Source: Haliclona indistincta
Lineage: Eukaryota > Porifera > Demospongiae > Haplosclerida > Chalinidae
Length of the DNA: 64,000 nucleotides
NCBI GenBank assembly: GCA_964017065.1
Contig: OZ024789.1
Location: 6,266,191 to 6,330,190, forward strand
Direction: 5' to 3'
Shown here: piece after piece, positions 20,514 to 31,312 of the stretch
Layout of the letters: each line of letters opens with the position of its first letter
Position numbering within the stretch: position 1 is the stretch's first letter
Notes under the pieces: generated by a model
Told to the model about the DNA's origin: nothing
What the model saw: the letters and a program-made list of their open reading frames with translations, nothing else
Database searches by the model: none
Made by a program: the position numbers and the translations under genes

Positions 20514-22799
20514 TCAAGAGAAAACACGCTGTGCAATGAAGGACAGGAGCTTTCCAGGATAAGACATTGCTTGAGGAAACTTCCCTTCAAACGCGGCAGT
20601 GAGCAACTTGGGGAGGAAGAGGATCAACTGACAAGCTGCGACAAAGATGATGAACAGAATCACCATTACAGCATTTGCTATTGATTCCTGCTCTCTCACG
20701 AGGAAGATGATGACAATGGAAACGGCGAGGCATATGGCGATTACTAGGACAGCCATCAACAAGTACACTTGACCGGAACTATTGAAGTTCTTCATCTTTA
20801 TCTTGCGACTACGAACGCCCAAATACAGCACCAAAGTAAGAAACACGATAATGTAAGAAGCAGCGAAACCGATGAACGTGTAGTTGCTGGTTGGTTCAAT
20901 CCTAGTGTGGATCTCGATCATAGGAAGGTTACCGCTGAAGAATTTATAGTAGTAAGTCGAGTGAGTAGGTAGCTTCAGAATGATGAGAACAGCAAGACAG
21001 ATGTTAGGAATAACCGATAGTGAGAGAATCACAGCCAAAAGTGAGAGGTTGCTCCACTGTTTGCCGAGATTTTTGTTCCAGCATTGGAAAATACGATAGA
21101 CTCGCAATAGCTTGATGAATAGAGTGACGAAGATTAGACTGATCCCGTTTATGATGAATACGTAATTAGCAATTGCCATTGCAGTAAATGTTTCAGGTGA
21201 GAGAACAAAGCTACCTAATGTATTGAGTTGAATAGCAGCAGCACAAAACAGGTAGCATCCAGCAAACATTAGCAGGCTGAGTAAGGGACTGGTGGCCTTG
21301 ATAACCTTATGACGTCTGTAGCAGAGGTAAAGGATGAGTTGTATTGTAGTGAAGATGATGACACCACCAGTGAGAATGTACAGCACAATGGCCACAGGGA
21401 GAGGGATGAGAATGTACTCATACACTCGAGGTACTGTGTCGCTTGGAAGATCACTAGAGTTTAGATTGACATGAAAGTCTAACGGATAAAGAGGATTGTA
21501 TTTTCCGACCAGTTTGTAATCAGCATTGTCTAATACCAAGCCCACTCTAGTTGAAGTAGATACACTGCGATACTGATTAAACTCTGTCCAACCACTAGCT
21601 CCTTGAAATCTCAGATTCTTCAATTGTGTTTCAATCACAGCTGTGATCTCAGGCTGTCCGATAGTGTAGTTATCAATGGAGAGGTTTCTGTTCTTTAGTT
21701 CTGAGAGAGAATTGTTTAAAGCCAGTGCCATAGCCCATACTTGATCATAGTTACGAGTTTCTATTAGGCTGCGAGCACAATTAAACTGTGGTTGGATTTT
21801 TTTCATTTCAGAGCAAAACTTGGTCGAATAATTGGAAAACGTATGTCCAGAGACAAGAAGTGTATCATCCAATACACTCTTATCTGATAGAAGCAGAATG
21901 TGGCCACGAACAGATTTAGCAAGTTCTTTATTAGCTAAGCCACGCTCCAAAGCATACGGATGCGTCCCAACATGTATCCATGTGTAGTGTGGATAGATCA
22001 GACCATGACGATAAGTGTAAGCTAGTAAAGCAAGTGACTGTCGAAAATTAAGCAGCTTGAACAGCACTCCTGTTTCTGTAGACTTGATGTTAGATATTAC
22101 AGTATCTAGATAATACGCTTTAGTTCCGCTTATTCCCAAGCTGAATGCTATCGACTTGTTACCTGATTGTTTGATTCTTTGTTCCATGTCCATAGCAAGC
22201 TCGGAGTAAAATGACGAGTCGGTATTGTAGACTATGCCTATTCTTGTCCAGTTGAACTGATCCATCATGGCTAGTACTGTGTCAGAGTAGACAGTGCCTG
22301 CTCCTATATTGCGCCACAAGTGAGGAAAACGTTCATGCTGTGTTTCGACTATGACAGAAGAGGCTCTGGATAGTTGTATGAGATCGAACCCTTCATGACC
22401 AGCTACGGGAGATAGTATTGAAATTTGTGACGAGCAGACAAGTCCCATGACAGCAACAAGTGGACGGCATGGTGGACTCACTGTGTGCTTGACCAGGTTA
22501 CTCAGACCAATACCTGCTTCAGATGACGAGCAAATTTCAGTAGTGTCCTCAATCAACTCGATATGATAGCCGGGAAGAATGTCGCTATGATTGTTGATCT
22601 CCTCTTGAGCTATTTTTGGAGAAGTCGAAAGAGCAACCTTGTAATTATCACGTCCGTACTCAGTAGGCAACAAGAACAGCAGGTACAATGGTCTGGTCCC
22701 TTTGTTAGTAGTAGTATTAGGACAACTGGTTGCAGTTCCAAGTCGAATCGTCGCTAAAACCAGAACAAGCAACAACGGTAGGAGCCGCATGATGTTCAT
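20514..22799 (-). CDS. GABA-B-like class C G-protein-coupled receptor
   Basis: Single-exon gene, 761 residues, start MNIMRLL. Residues 1-23 form a signal peptide. About 35-430 resemble the periplasmic-binding-protein/ANF ligand-binding fold of metabotropic GABA receptors (KIAQEEINN, FPHLWRNIGAG, FNWTRIGIVYNTDSSFY, GASGWTEFNQYRS near its end). No nine-cysteine domain separates it from the 7TM region, as in GABA-B rather than glutamate receptors. Seven helices run from about 458 to 735, and only about 28 residues follow the last helix, with no coiled coil, unlike vertebrate GABBR1/2. The ligand cannot be told from sequence. Sponges are known to have expanded class C receptors, so this fits; orthology to GABBR1 or GABBR2 is not claimed. 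The neighbouring tandem receptors are unrelated. Confidence 0.85.
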   Translation of the reverse strand: MNIMRLLPLLLVLVLATIRLGTATSCPNTTTNKGTRPLYLLFLLPTEYGRDNYKVALSTSPKIAQEEINNHSDILPGYHIELIEDTTEICSSSEAGIGLSNLVKHTVSPPCRPLVAVMGLVCSSQISILSPVAGHEGFDLIQLSRASSVIVETQHERFPHLWRNIGAGTVYSDTVLAMMDQFNWTRIGIVYNTDSSFYSELAMDMEQRIKQSGNKSIAFSLGISGTKAYYLDTVISNIKSTETGVLFKLLNFRQSLALLAYTYRHGLIYPHYTWIHVGTHPYALERGLANKELAKSVRGHILLLSDKSVLDDTLLVSGHTFSNYSTKFCSEMKKIQPQFNCARSLIETRNYDQVWAMALALNNSLSELKNRNLSIDNYTIGQPEITAVIETQLKNLRFQGASGWTEFNQYRSVSTSTRVGLVLDNADYKLVGKYNPLYPLDFHVNLNSSDLPSDTVPRVYEYILIPLPVAIVLYILTGGVIIFTTIQLILYLCYRRHKVIKATSPLLSLLMFAGCYLFCAAAIQLNTLGSFVLSPETFTAMAIANYVFIINGISLIFVTLFIKLLRVYRIFQCWNKNLGKQWSNLSLLAVILSLSVIPNICLAVLIILKLPTHSTYYYKFFSGNLPMIEIHTRIEPTSNYTFIGFAASYIIVFLTLVLYLGVRSRKIKMKNFNSSGQVYLLMAVLVIAICLAVSIVIIFLVREQESIANAVMVILFIIFVAACQLILFLPKLLTAAFEGKFPQAMSYPGKLLSFIAQRVFS

Positions 22800-22807
22800 C
22801 TTGGACC

Positions 22808-22934
22808 AGCCAAAGCAAGAAGAATTGCACTGGAATTAGCACTGATCGCTGTTCAAAGCATTAGAGCTAAGCCAAAGCAAGGAAGCACTGCACTGTAATT
22901 AGCACTGATCGGTGCTCAAAGCATTAGAGCTAAA
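22808..22934. repeat. Tandem ~65-bp duplication upstream of class C GPCR
   Basis: Two adjacent blocks share GCACTG-AATTAGCACTGATC and CAAAGCATTAGAGCTAA just upstream of the receptor start codon. They may be part of the promoter or 5' UTR; no specific element is recognised. Confidence 0.7.
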
Positions 22935-25900
22935 ACCATACGTGAGTGCAAATTGGGTTCAAATTCTGACAAGTATCACTATGCTATTGCAATGTTTATG
23001 AGAGTGCAGAACACGAGATCTCTCAATTTCACATACTTACAACAAAATTACAAGACCAGACTGAAGACAAGATTACAGTACTAAGAATAGATACACATAG
23101 AGAGAACAAAACACAAAGTTATTTTCCGTTCACGTTTGTGACATGTGCTCTGACCTCATGCTTCAGTTTTTCCGACGAAGAAATTCGAATACTAAAGAAC
23201 GACAAGACGTAATTGGCAGCAAACTTGGACATACAATCCTGTAGCTACGAGTATCACCGGTTGGCTAGATGTCCGTGCTGGCATGATGCAGAAGCCTGCT
23301 ATAGCTGTCCCCGCCCATTTTATTTGCGTATGCGTGTGCATTTGATACTAGGCGTTAATTTAACGACTTGGTACTAGGCACAAACTTATGGTGATTGGTC
23401 AAGGAATCTCCAGTCTCCATTATATGCGCTGCTATTGAACTCTTATCGTCAAACCACAACTCACATTGCAAAAATAATTATGATTTTAAAATGTACAGTA
23501 GCTGAGATTGAGAAACCGCTAGCGCTGCAAACAGACCCATTCATGTAAGGACTCAGGAATGTGTGATATTGAATGTGACAGCACAACTCAACGCCATTTT
23601 GAGGTGGATTTGCAATGTTAATATTCAACTACTTGAAAATGTTGAACTTTTTAGTCAAAAAATTCTGTAAAATGAATGTTTAGCTTTTTTTGTTTGTGGT
23701 AATAAATTATTTATTATAATGGTGTAGGGGAAGAAAAAAAACAATAATAATAAATAAAGCTATTTAACAGTGCAGACCGTGTGACAGTATCGCGAACCAT
23801 ACGTGAATAGTGAAAGCTCCAAAACAATGACCAGATACTACCAATAATTATTGTAAGTAAAGCAAAAATAAAATAGCTGTAGCTGAAAGCTTAAGCAAAA
23901 TTATCAAGCCTTTCTGAGATACACAGGCTAAACTGGATGAACCTCTTGAGAGTGCTACAGTACCAGGCCTGAATGGGTGACTTTTATGCCATGACGTGGG
24001 CAGAGCTCACACACCGTTATATCAAAATTGGTGAAGACTGTTAATAAAGCAAAAGAGTAGAAAATCAATAGCGACCATTGTTGTACTTGTGATAGCAAAT
24101 GCAATTCACCAAAATTAATGTTTAAGCTGATGGTCAACTGCTTCAACAAATATTTTATCTTCAAATCAGTTGTGTACACACATTCTATTTTGATCTGAAA
24201 CAACTTAGTTCCGCTCACAACGTGTTCTCAGTCACAGTGATCAAGCTAAGTTGTTCAGTAAACTTCTTCCTGGTTGCTACAATGGCGGCGGAAGGGCTTT
24301 AGTTTGGGGGAGCAGACAGGCGAGTAGAAAGTAGAAAAATTTTGCTAATTAATATTCATAAGGCCTGCATTTTTTGCCGTTCCTGTAGCAATAAAATGGC
24401 TGCTCACACAGTGCTTGAGCGTTAATTTAGCAAGACTAACCCAGTGAGCTGAAAATCCTTTGCTATAAGTATCTCTGGTGCTATTTAGGGCAAGTTTGAA
24501 TATAAAAATTACATTTTTGTAGTCGGAGTTTTTGTAGCAATTTTTGGGGAACAATTGTTCTCCATGTTCTGCCGCCCCTTGCGCTCGTCATACACACACA
24601 GGTGCAGCTCTATTCAAACAAGCAAAAGGAATGAATTTCAAGAGATTGTTTGTATGTTTAGACAATGTGTATTGCTTACTTATTCCAAAGTAACCAGCGC
24701 AATCAAGCGAGTTATTTCCGTATAATCATACCTCTGTGTTCAGGACGCCTGAACACGACGGCATGTGAGGTATACATTGTAATATTATTAGCTTAACAAA
24801 AACATCCATGATCCGTTTATGGAATGTAGCATCAACATCATTTTCGGCACACAACATACCGAAAATGTTAACTCGACATGGGAAAGACTTAGTTTCCGTT
24901 CGCCTACTCACGATTCGCCTTCTCCCATTTTGCCTACTACCAAAAGTAAGCAAAACCCTAAACCCTAAAACCTGTGCAAAGTCAGGAGGGTCATCCTAAA
25001 CAGGGCCTTTGGGCCTCACTAGGATCATCGAAAGTGTCACGACTAGCTAAAAAACTTGGTAAAAAATAAGACTATAAACACATGCACATAGTGAGAATCA
25101 AACCCTGAACATCTGCATTACAAGCTGCCGTACTAAACTGCTGAGCCACCGGAACCTGCTGACCAGTCATTGCTACAAACACGCCTTTATAGTGATTCTG
25201 TACGCACACGCACGTAGATAATATAAGCTGCACGTATGTGACATGACTAGGCAAAACAAAATGCCTGGGCCCTTAATAGGCAAAACGAAAGAAGGCAAAA
25301 CAGAAGTACATAAACCAGTACTATCCCGTCTGGAAACATTCATTTTACCAATTATTTACGCTTTGGTATGTAGACGAGTACATAGATGGTAGGAACAAAG
25401 ACAGAGAGTAGACGTGAACATGTTTTAATTACAGCCTATATGTACCTACAGTACATACTGATGTACTGGAATATTCATTTTCTAACAAAAACAGACTGAC
25501 AACCATTAGAAAGGACTGATGTACAGTGCGTGACAAAAATAAAGTACTTGTCTTACGTGCAAGATTGTGTGGAGGAAACGTTCATTATCCTATCATGTGT
25601 TAGCACGCGAAATTCATGCGCGATTATGATAGCATGTATGGAATATGTCAAGTGTGATGATAGTGAGTGTGACGTCACGATTCAAGGTATTCTGAATCCC
25701 GTAGTTGTTGACGATTCATTATTTTATACTACTACCTCTGCCTTAGTAAACAAAGTGCTCACGGTAGTGGAGAGCCAAAAAGATAAGTCACCATAACTGA
25801 TAATATTTTCAAAAAACGGAGTATAATTCTTCGTGCATGGTGCACCTTACATGTGGTGCATCGCACATGAACATGTGTATTTCGTTGTGGTTAATAATGA

Positions 25901-26076
25901 CGTAGATAAAATAGTTAATAAACTTCCCAGCATACACTACGAGATTTAGACGCCGTACAATCAAATTCGTGTATAGTTGAAATCTAAATGTGCAATACTA
26001 TAGTTGAAATACACTTGGACTATTTCATATTTCAGTCTAAGGAATGATGCTACATTATTGTAATTACCAGTTTGAC
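22935..26076. other. 3-kb stretch without a supportable gene
   Basis: AT-rich sequence with scattered short frames, none showing a domain or splice-consistent coding pattern. It contains one SINE (about 24,960-25,200). I looked on the minus strand for the U-box exons expected downstream of the STUB1-like TPR exons and did not recognise any. Confidence 0.5.
24960..25200 (-). mobile_element. tRNA-derived SINE, copy 1
   Basis: Minus-strand reading gives a tRNA-like head with a pol III A box (TGGCTCAGCAG, at 25,139-25,149) and B box (GGTTTGATTCT, at 25,094-25,104), and an anticodon-loop-like CTTGTAA as in threonine tRNA (UGU). The 3' body contains AGGATGACCCTCC and GGGCCTTTGGGCC-type motifs shared with the copy at about 31,700-32,090. 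Confidence 0.7.
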
Positions 26077-26078
26077 TA

Positions 26079-26228
26079 CAGTGGAACCTCTCTAAGGCAG
26101 ACACCATTGGGACCAACAAAAATCGTACATTATAGAGAGGGGTCAGGGGTTTATTATACACTATATTTGGGATTCAGTAAGCGTCCATTATATTATATGA
26201 GGGGTGTCCTCTAAGAGGGGTTCTACCG
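26079..26228. mobile_element. Pogo/Tigger-like MITE
   Basis: Begins CAGTGGAACCTCTCTAAGG, ends AAGAGGGGTTCTACCG, flanked by TA on both sides. The interior repeats CATTATAGAGAGG and GTGTCCTCT motifs. Five more members occur in the window (27,208; 30,255; 41,638; 44,237; 58,188). CAGTRGAACCTC ends with TA duplications are characteristic of pogo/Tigger non-autonomous elements. Confidence 0.75.
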
Positions 26229-26382
26229 TATAAAGCTGCATGCATAATTTGCATGCTATGTTGCTGTAGTACCTGTCTCTGTGATCAAGAAGAAGCTTTG
26301 ATAGCAATTGCTGTAATGAAGACTGCTCTTTTAATCTCTTCTCTTCTCGAACACTCCAACGCTATAGGAGAGAGGGAGTTGA

Positions 26383-26516
26383 GAGAGAGAGAGAGAGAGA
26401 GGGGGGGAGAGAGAGAGAGGGAGAGAGAGAGAGAGGGAGAGAGAGAGAGGGAGAGAGAGGGAGGGAGAGAGAGAGAGGAGGGAGAGGGAGAGAGAGAGAG
26501 AGAGGAGAGAGAGATA
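26383..26516. repeat. (GA)n microsatellite at the left edge of segmental copy A
   Basis: About 130 bases of near-pure GA/GGA repeat. Homology between the two large duplicated segments starts about 25 bases to its right, so the repeat abuts the duplication boundary. Both-strand open frames across it are artefacts of the repeat. Confidence 0.9.
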
Positions 26517-27068
26517 AGTGAGTGGGTGATCGAGTGAGTGAGTCCAAATAACAATATGACATGAGGCTGCTGTTAGAATGAGCATGCAGTTATTATTGTG
26601 CGTGTATTTTAGTTCTTAAAAAAGGTTCTTCGACTTTTTTCCGTTGCCTCATCACAAAAAAAGGTTTCAGTAACATTGACAAAATTCTAGGGAGCTGCTA
26701 CCATCAATATTTTCTAAAGTAAACAATTCATAAATTGGAAGCTACATTCTCCAGGAAAAGTACACATGACATACATACAAGACTAAACTGTTATGAAAGC
26801 TAATATTCCAACATTAGTACTGTTGATTTTACATGTCGTCGAATCTGGGTGCTTACTCTAGAGGCTGGGCAAGGTTTTATCATACAAGAACTTTCTCTCT
26901 ACGCAAACTGCAGAGAAATGCAAACAAAACTAGCTATCAGAGTTTCTATTAGAGAAAAAAGCTCTTTTTGAAGGTTCTTTTCTTGACTTGCCGATGAGTC
27001 CTAACTGTACGTACCCTCTACTGTCTAATCTTTAGCTATCATGCAATGCATTGTCACATAGTACTGAC

Positions 27069-30000
27069 CTTTCTCTTGGCTAGTCTCAGACAGCTCGCTA
27101 TCTCATCACCAAAATTCTTCCTCTGCTCTTTTGCTAGAGTGTGAGCTACAGAGAACATACAATACATATTAGGGCTGAAACGAATACCACACTTTCGTGT
27201 CCAAATACAGTGGAACCTCTCTAAGGCGGACACATTTGGGATCAACAAAAATTGTCCATTATAGCGAGGGTGTCCTCTGGTCAGAGGTTTATTTACACAT
27301 TAAACCATAGAATAATTGTCTTTGATGTAACGAGCGTTAATGAGGGCTATAAATCGCGTACAGCATTTCAAAATGGCCGCCGCGTTCGAGAATCCACAAA
27401 GAAACGGCGCTCGGGCTGCTCTGCGGTCTTCCTGCGATGTAAGGTAGCCAGCTAGACATCAGGCAAGCAGCGCACTATGGTTTAAAGTAGTTATATACCT
27501 CAAAATGTTTGGGCTAAAAATTCAACAACACTTGGGCTACAGAATCAGGGTAAAACCATGCACCAATCTAAGTCGTTTGAGTATTTCCTCATTTTCTAGG
27601 CTGTACACAAACACACAGTAATGTATCTAACATTTCTTCAAAGGCACATGAACATGAACACAGAGGTCAGGAGCTATACTACGTCATGTACAAGTAGCTA
27701 TCAACTGATGCTCACAACAACCCTGACCAACGCCTGCCTTAAACCTAGCTTCCTATATCCTCTCAATATGGCAACAATCATGTATCTAATCTAGTCACAT
27801 GTACAAGACACCTTGTACCACAACATGGTGTTAGAATGCTATGAATCTGTTGACTGTAGAAGGTGTAAACACATTATGCTCTAACTGTTTGTAGACCACG
27901 TATCCCTCATACATCATAGTTCAAAATTCATTCATTTCAGGGCAGTGGGAATTCTATGTGCTCTCTTTTCTCTTCCCCTAATGCATGAGGATTTTGGTCT
28001 TTTTATGAGTTGTAGAGCATGTAAGAGCACTTACTGGATTCAGCACCAGTGTAGCAACAGAGTTGTCTGGTGTGTCATTGTCCTATAGTGCTCTGTTTGC
28101 TGCTTGCTCAAAAATAATACTACACAACAGCAGAGCTGGTCTAATGCCTGACTGGGGCTACATTTAGTGGGAAACTTTCGCGGAAGAAAACTTTTGCGAA
28201 TTGCAGAACGTTTGAGGAAATTAATTTTATCTGCAAATGTCTCATAAAGTTATTTTAGAGTAAAAATAGTCCATTTATGTAGCAATCATGACAATAATTT
28301 TATTCGTGAAATTTGCTATCTCGTGTATTTGCAAAAAAACTTCCCATGAAAATTTCCCGCTATCGACATTGAAACCAGCATAAATACACAAATTGACTAA
28401 TTGGTCAAATTTTGGCGATATCATAGTTTGTTTTACAACTGACAGATCTAAGTCACTTGAGTCAGATATTTTAGACCAAGTAACTTCCTAATCTATGTTT
28501 AGCTTTGTCATATCTGCAGGAAAATATTTCATTTTATTAAATATAGCAAGTTAACATCCTGACAAATTGTATGTGTGTAGTACTTGTACATGTACACATG
28601 CAAGCTAAATCCTTAAGGGTGCACGCAACTAATTAATATTCACGGCGCTGCGCGTTGCTATGGTCAGTGTTTCTGGAAAACTAAAGCAGCATACAGAGCG
28701 ATATTAGCAGTGCGTATGGATAGCTACTCGTATCATGAAATTTAACGGGCTGGTTTGCTCGCAAGAACACGGAGAGACGCGGTCCATGATCGACGTGTTT
28801 ATTCATAAAACTCACCAGTGAAGACTTGAACGAGCTCAAGATTCCAGAAATGCAAGTTTCAACAAAGCTACAATCTAGTAACAGAGCGATTTTTTCGCTG
28901 GCGTACCTAGAAGCGCCGTTGCCCTTCGAGCAGCATGGATTTTCTCGTTTTTCTCGGCAGTGTGGCGTTTATTTAGAAAAATCGTTCTGTTACGGTATAG
29001 CCCACATTTTGGCGATCGCGTAGAGCTAAAAGACGTCCAGATCCAGCGTGCGATGGCGCGTTGGCTAGGGCAGCGCCATTGGAATGCTAACTGAGTACAC
29101 AGTTGCTATTGGCTGTGGTTTGTCGTGTAAACAGTTGCTATGTCAGCAACCACACAATAATTATTCAATCCGGTTCGTCAGCGTTCACATGAATCTGCTT
29201 GAAATCAATCCACCTCCGGAGGTAGATTGAAAGTAGATTGGAAGTAAATTGAGACTTTAGCGTGTGGGTGCATGCCGTCGCGAGTAGACAAAAGACGCTT
29301 GGCAGACCTTCGTAATGGACATTTTAAGCATCATTGAAGGCTAGGAAGAGCGCAGTGTAGTTTTTGGGCCGCGCAATTCGCATCCAATTCACTCACTACA
29401 TGTGAATGTTCATGATGCGCATTGGCAGTTTTTGAGATACAACGCACATCAAAAGTGGATTCCATGTGAACACGCCTTAAACCGTAATTATCTAAAACGT
29501 GTATTGCAAGAATTTCATGAATGTACACTAAGAAAGCACATGTCATAGTGTGAATGCTGTAGTGAATTACGTTATGAGTGGAAATAATTATATTAGTGTA
29601 GTACATTACTTACAAATGTACATGCACTGGGGTATGTACATTCTGTACTGGTACTGTACTGGTATGTTAGAAAGTGCATGCACTTATACTTCCACAGCAA
29701 ATAAATAATTATGCACTTGTACGCAAGATGCACCTAATAAAAGCGATTTTTTTTCAATGCAAGTATATTGAGGGCTGCAGCTAAACATGCTCTTAACAGA
29801 CAATGCACAGCACCAAACATCGCGCCACTATAGTAGTATGGTAGCATTACGGTACTATTCCACTCCCAGGGTTTCATACAGGATATGTTGCCAGGGAAAC
29901 GCAACACAGAGGGTCTGGGGCGCACCCCCCAGATGCTGACAGGATACACACTATTAGACAACTTCCGTTGCCATTTTTTGATAGTTAGATACACAATTTA

Positions 30001-31045
30001 TAGATGAGTTACAACCACGAAACCCTGACTAGCTGAGCATGAGCAATGTAGCAACAACATGTGCCTGTATGTACCCCCAGGATGCTGTTGCAAAATAGTT
30101 CGAATTCATACAATAGTTTCCCATGCACTTCACTAAATCCACAAACTGCTGCTTCACTCTTCTCCTGGTTTCACCAAAGCTTCGTTTTTAATAAATAAAG
30201 CACTACTACAAAAATATGAGCAACTTGGATTTTTATCAAAATATTTGCTAAATACAGTGGAACCTCTCTAAGGCAGACACCATTGGGACCAACAAAATTT
30301 GTCAATTGCACAATTTTAGAGAGGGTGTCCTCTGGTCAGGGTTTATTATACATTTTGTGGGTTATATTTGGGATTCCATTATAGAGAGGTTGTCCTCTGG
30401 AGAGGGGTTCTACTGTACAATCATGTGGAGCACCAAAAGGAATGAAATTCACTAAAATACAATTCTGGTACTAACCTGTCATTAGCGATTCCACAGCTTC
30501 ATCGTAGAGATGGAGTTGACACTGTGCTTGTCCCAGGTAGAAATGACCCTTCACTAAGGTCTGGTCAAGCTGAAGGGCTTTCTGGCAGTCCTCAACCACT
30601 TGCGACCATTGCTCGAGTACTAGATGACAGAGCGCTCGGTTGGTATAGTAGACAGCTGACTGGGAGTTTTTATCCTGTATGACAAACAGTGATCGCTAAT
30701 GTCACAGATTTCAAGTTGAAAGTAAAACCTGTTTTATAGTTACAAGACTCAGAATCTTTGTAGTCTTGTATACAGACATGTAAACAAAATACTGAAAACA
30801 CACGAGTTGACGGGTCTGGACAATTCAAGTATACGCCTAAACATCAAAACTCTTCATATACTGTAATTATTACAAAAGACGAGAATTGAAATGATTGATA
30901 TGTTGTTAGACGACGATTATTGATATATTTTAGCTAAAAGCTAAGCACTTACAATTGCCTCTGTATAAGCCTCCAAAGCATCGTGATACTTCCTCTCTCC
31001 GAACAATCTATTGCCTCGTTCTTTCTCCTGATGCCCGTCGGCCAT
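27069..31045 (-). CDS. STUB1: STUB1/CHIP-like TPR protein, N-terminal exons (copy A)
   Basis: Three exons on the minus strand: 30,953-31,045, 30,476-30,674 and 27,069-27,145, with GT-AG junctions and matching phases. The 123-residue product starts MADGHQEKERGNRLFGERKY and carries three tetratricopeptide repeats. Strong CHIP signatures are YYTNRALCHL, VEDCQKALQLD, KGHFYLGQAQCQL and, across the second junction, the AHTLAKEQRKNFGDEI motif that caps the CHIP TPR domain. In CHIP the TPR domain clamps the EEVD tails of Hsp70/Hsp90, and a C-terminal U-box recruits E2. Here the frame ends in phase 0 after LRLAKRK, and no coiled-coil or U-box exon is recognised to the left, so the gene is either truncated at the duplication edge or continues through unrecognised exons. 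Its start lies 268 bp from the GPCR start, head-to-head. Confidence 0.75.
27208..27300. mobile_element. Pogo-like MITE, truncated
   Basis: Left end CAGTGGAACCTCTCTAAGG preceded by TA, then CCATTATAGCGAGGGTGTCC and TGGTCAGAGGTTTAT; the right terminus is missing. Confidence 0.65.
29176..29478. mobile_element. TIR element in STUB1-like intron 2
   Basis: Inverted ends CAGCGTTCACATGAATCTGC and CCATGTGAACACGCCTTA. The left part recurs in copy B at about 43,800-44,040, where a deletion removes its right end together with about 0.6 kb of neighbouring sequence. Confidence 0.55.
30255..30415. mobile_element. Pogo/Tigger-like MITE
   Basis: CAGTGGAACCTCTCTAAGG at the left, GAGGGGTTCTACTG at the right, TA on each side. 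It is the positional counterpart of the copy at 44,237-44,400 in copy B, so it predates the segmental duplication. Confidence 0.75.
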
Positions 31046-31312
31046 GTCGTGTACGTACACTCTAATCGATGCGCACCACTAATGCCCTGCCCAGTTATTT
31101 GCTGCACGCTGCATGCAGACAAGTTTAGGTGGAACCAACCGGCTAATTAAGTCAGTGTGTTTGCATTACTAGCCGGAAAACAGAGTTTAACGTTACAGCT
31201 TACTCTAGAGTTATTTTACTCTGGCGGCTCCGCCTTTGATGTTTTTGGCTCATAACCTCGATCTGATCGAGTGCGTACACAGCACTGACGCCAATAGTCT
31301 AGTCGACCAATC
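31046..31312. promoter_or_regulatory. Likely shared (bidirectional) promoter, copy A
   Basis: The 267 bp between the start codons of the STUB1-like gene (minus) and the adhesion GPCR (plus). The interval is conserved in copy B, except that there a 345-bp TIR element sits within it. No specific factor site or TATA box is claimed; the call rests on head-to-head geometry. Confidence 0.4.

Noticed and set aside
25530..25796. 88-codon plus-strand frame in the intergenic stretch
   Set aside because: No paralogue, no recognised domain and no splice support; compatible with chance.
26253..26585. Several open frames rich in R/E/G or S/L/P over the GA tract
   Set aside because: Produced by the (GA)n microsatellite.
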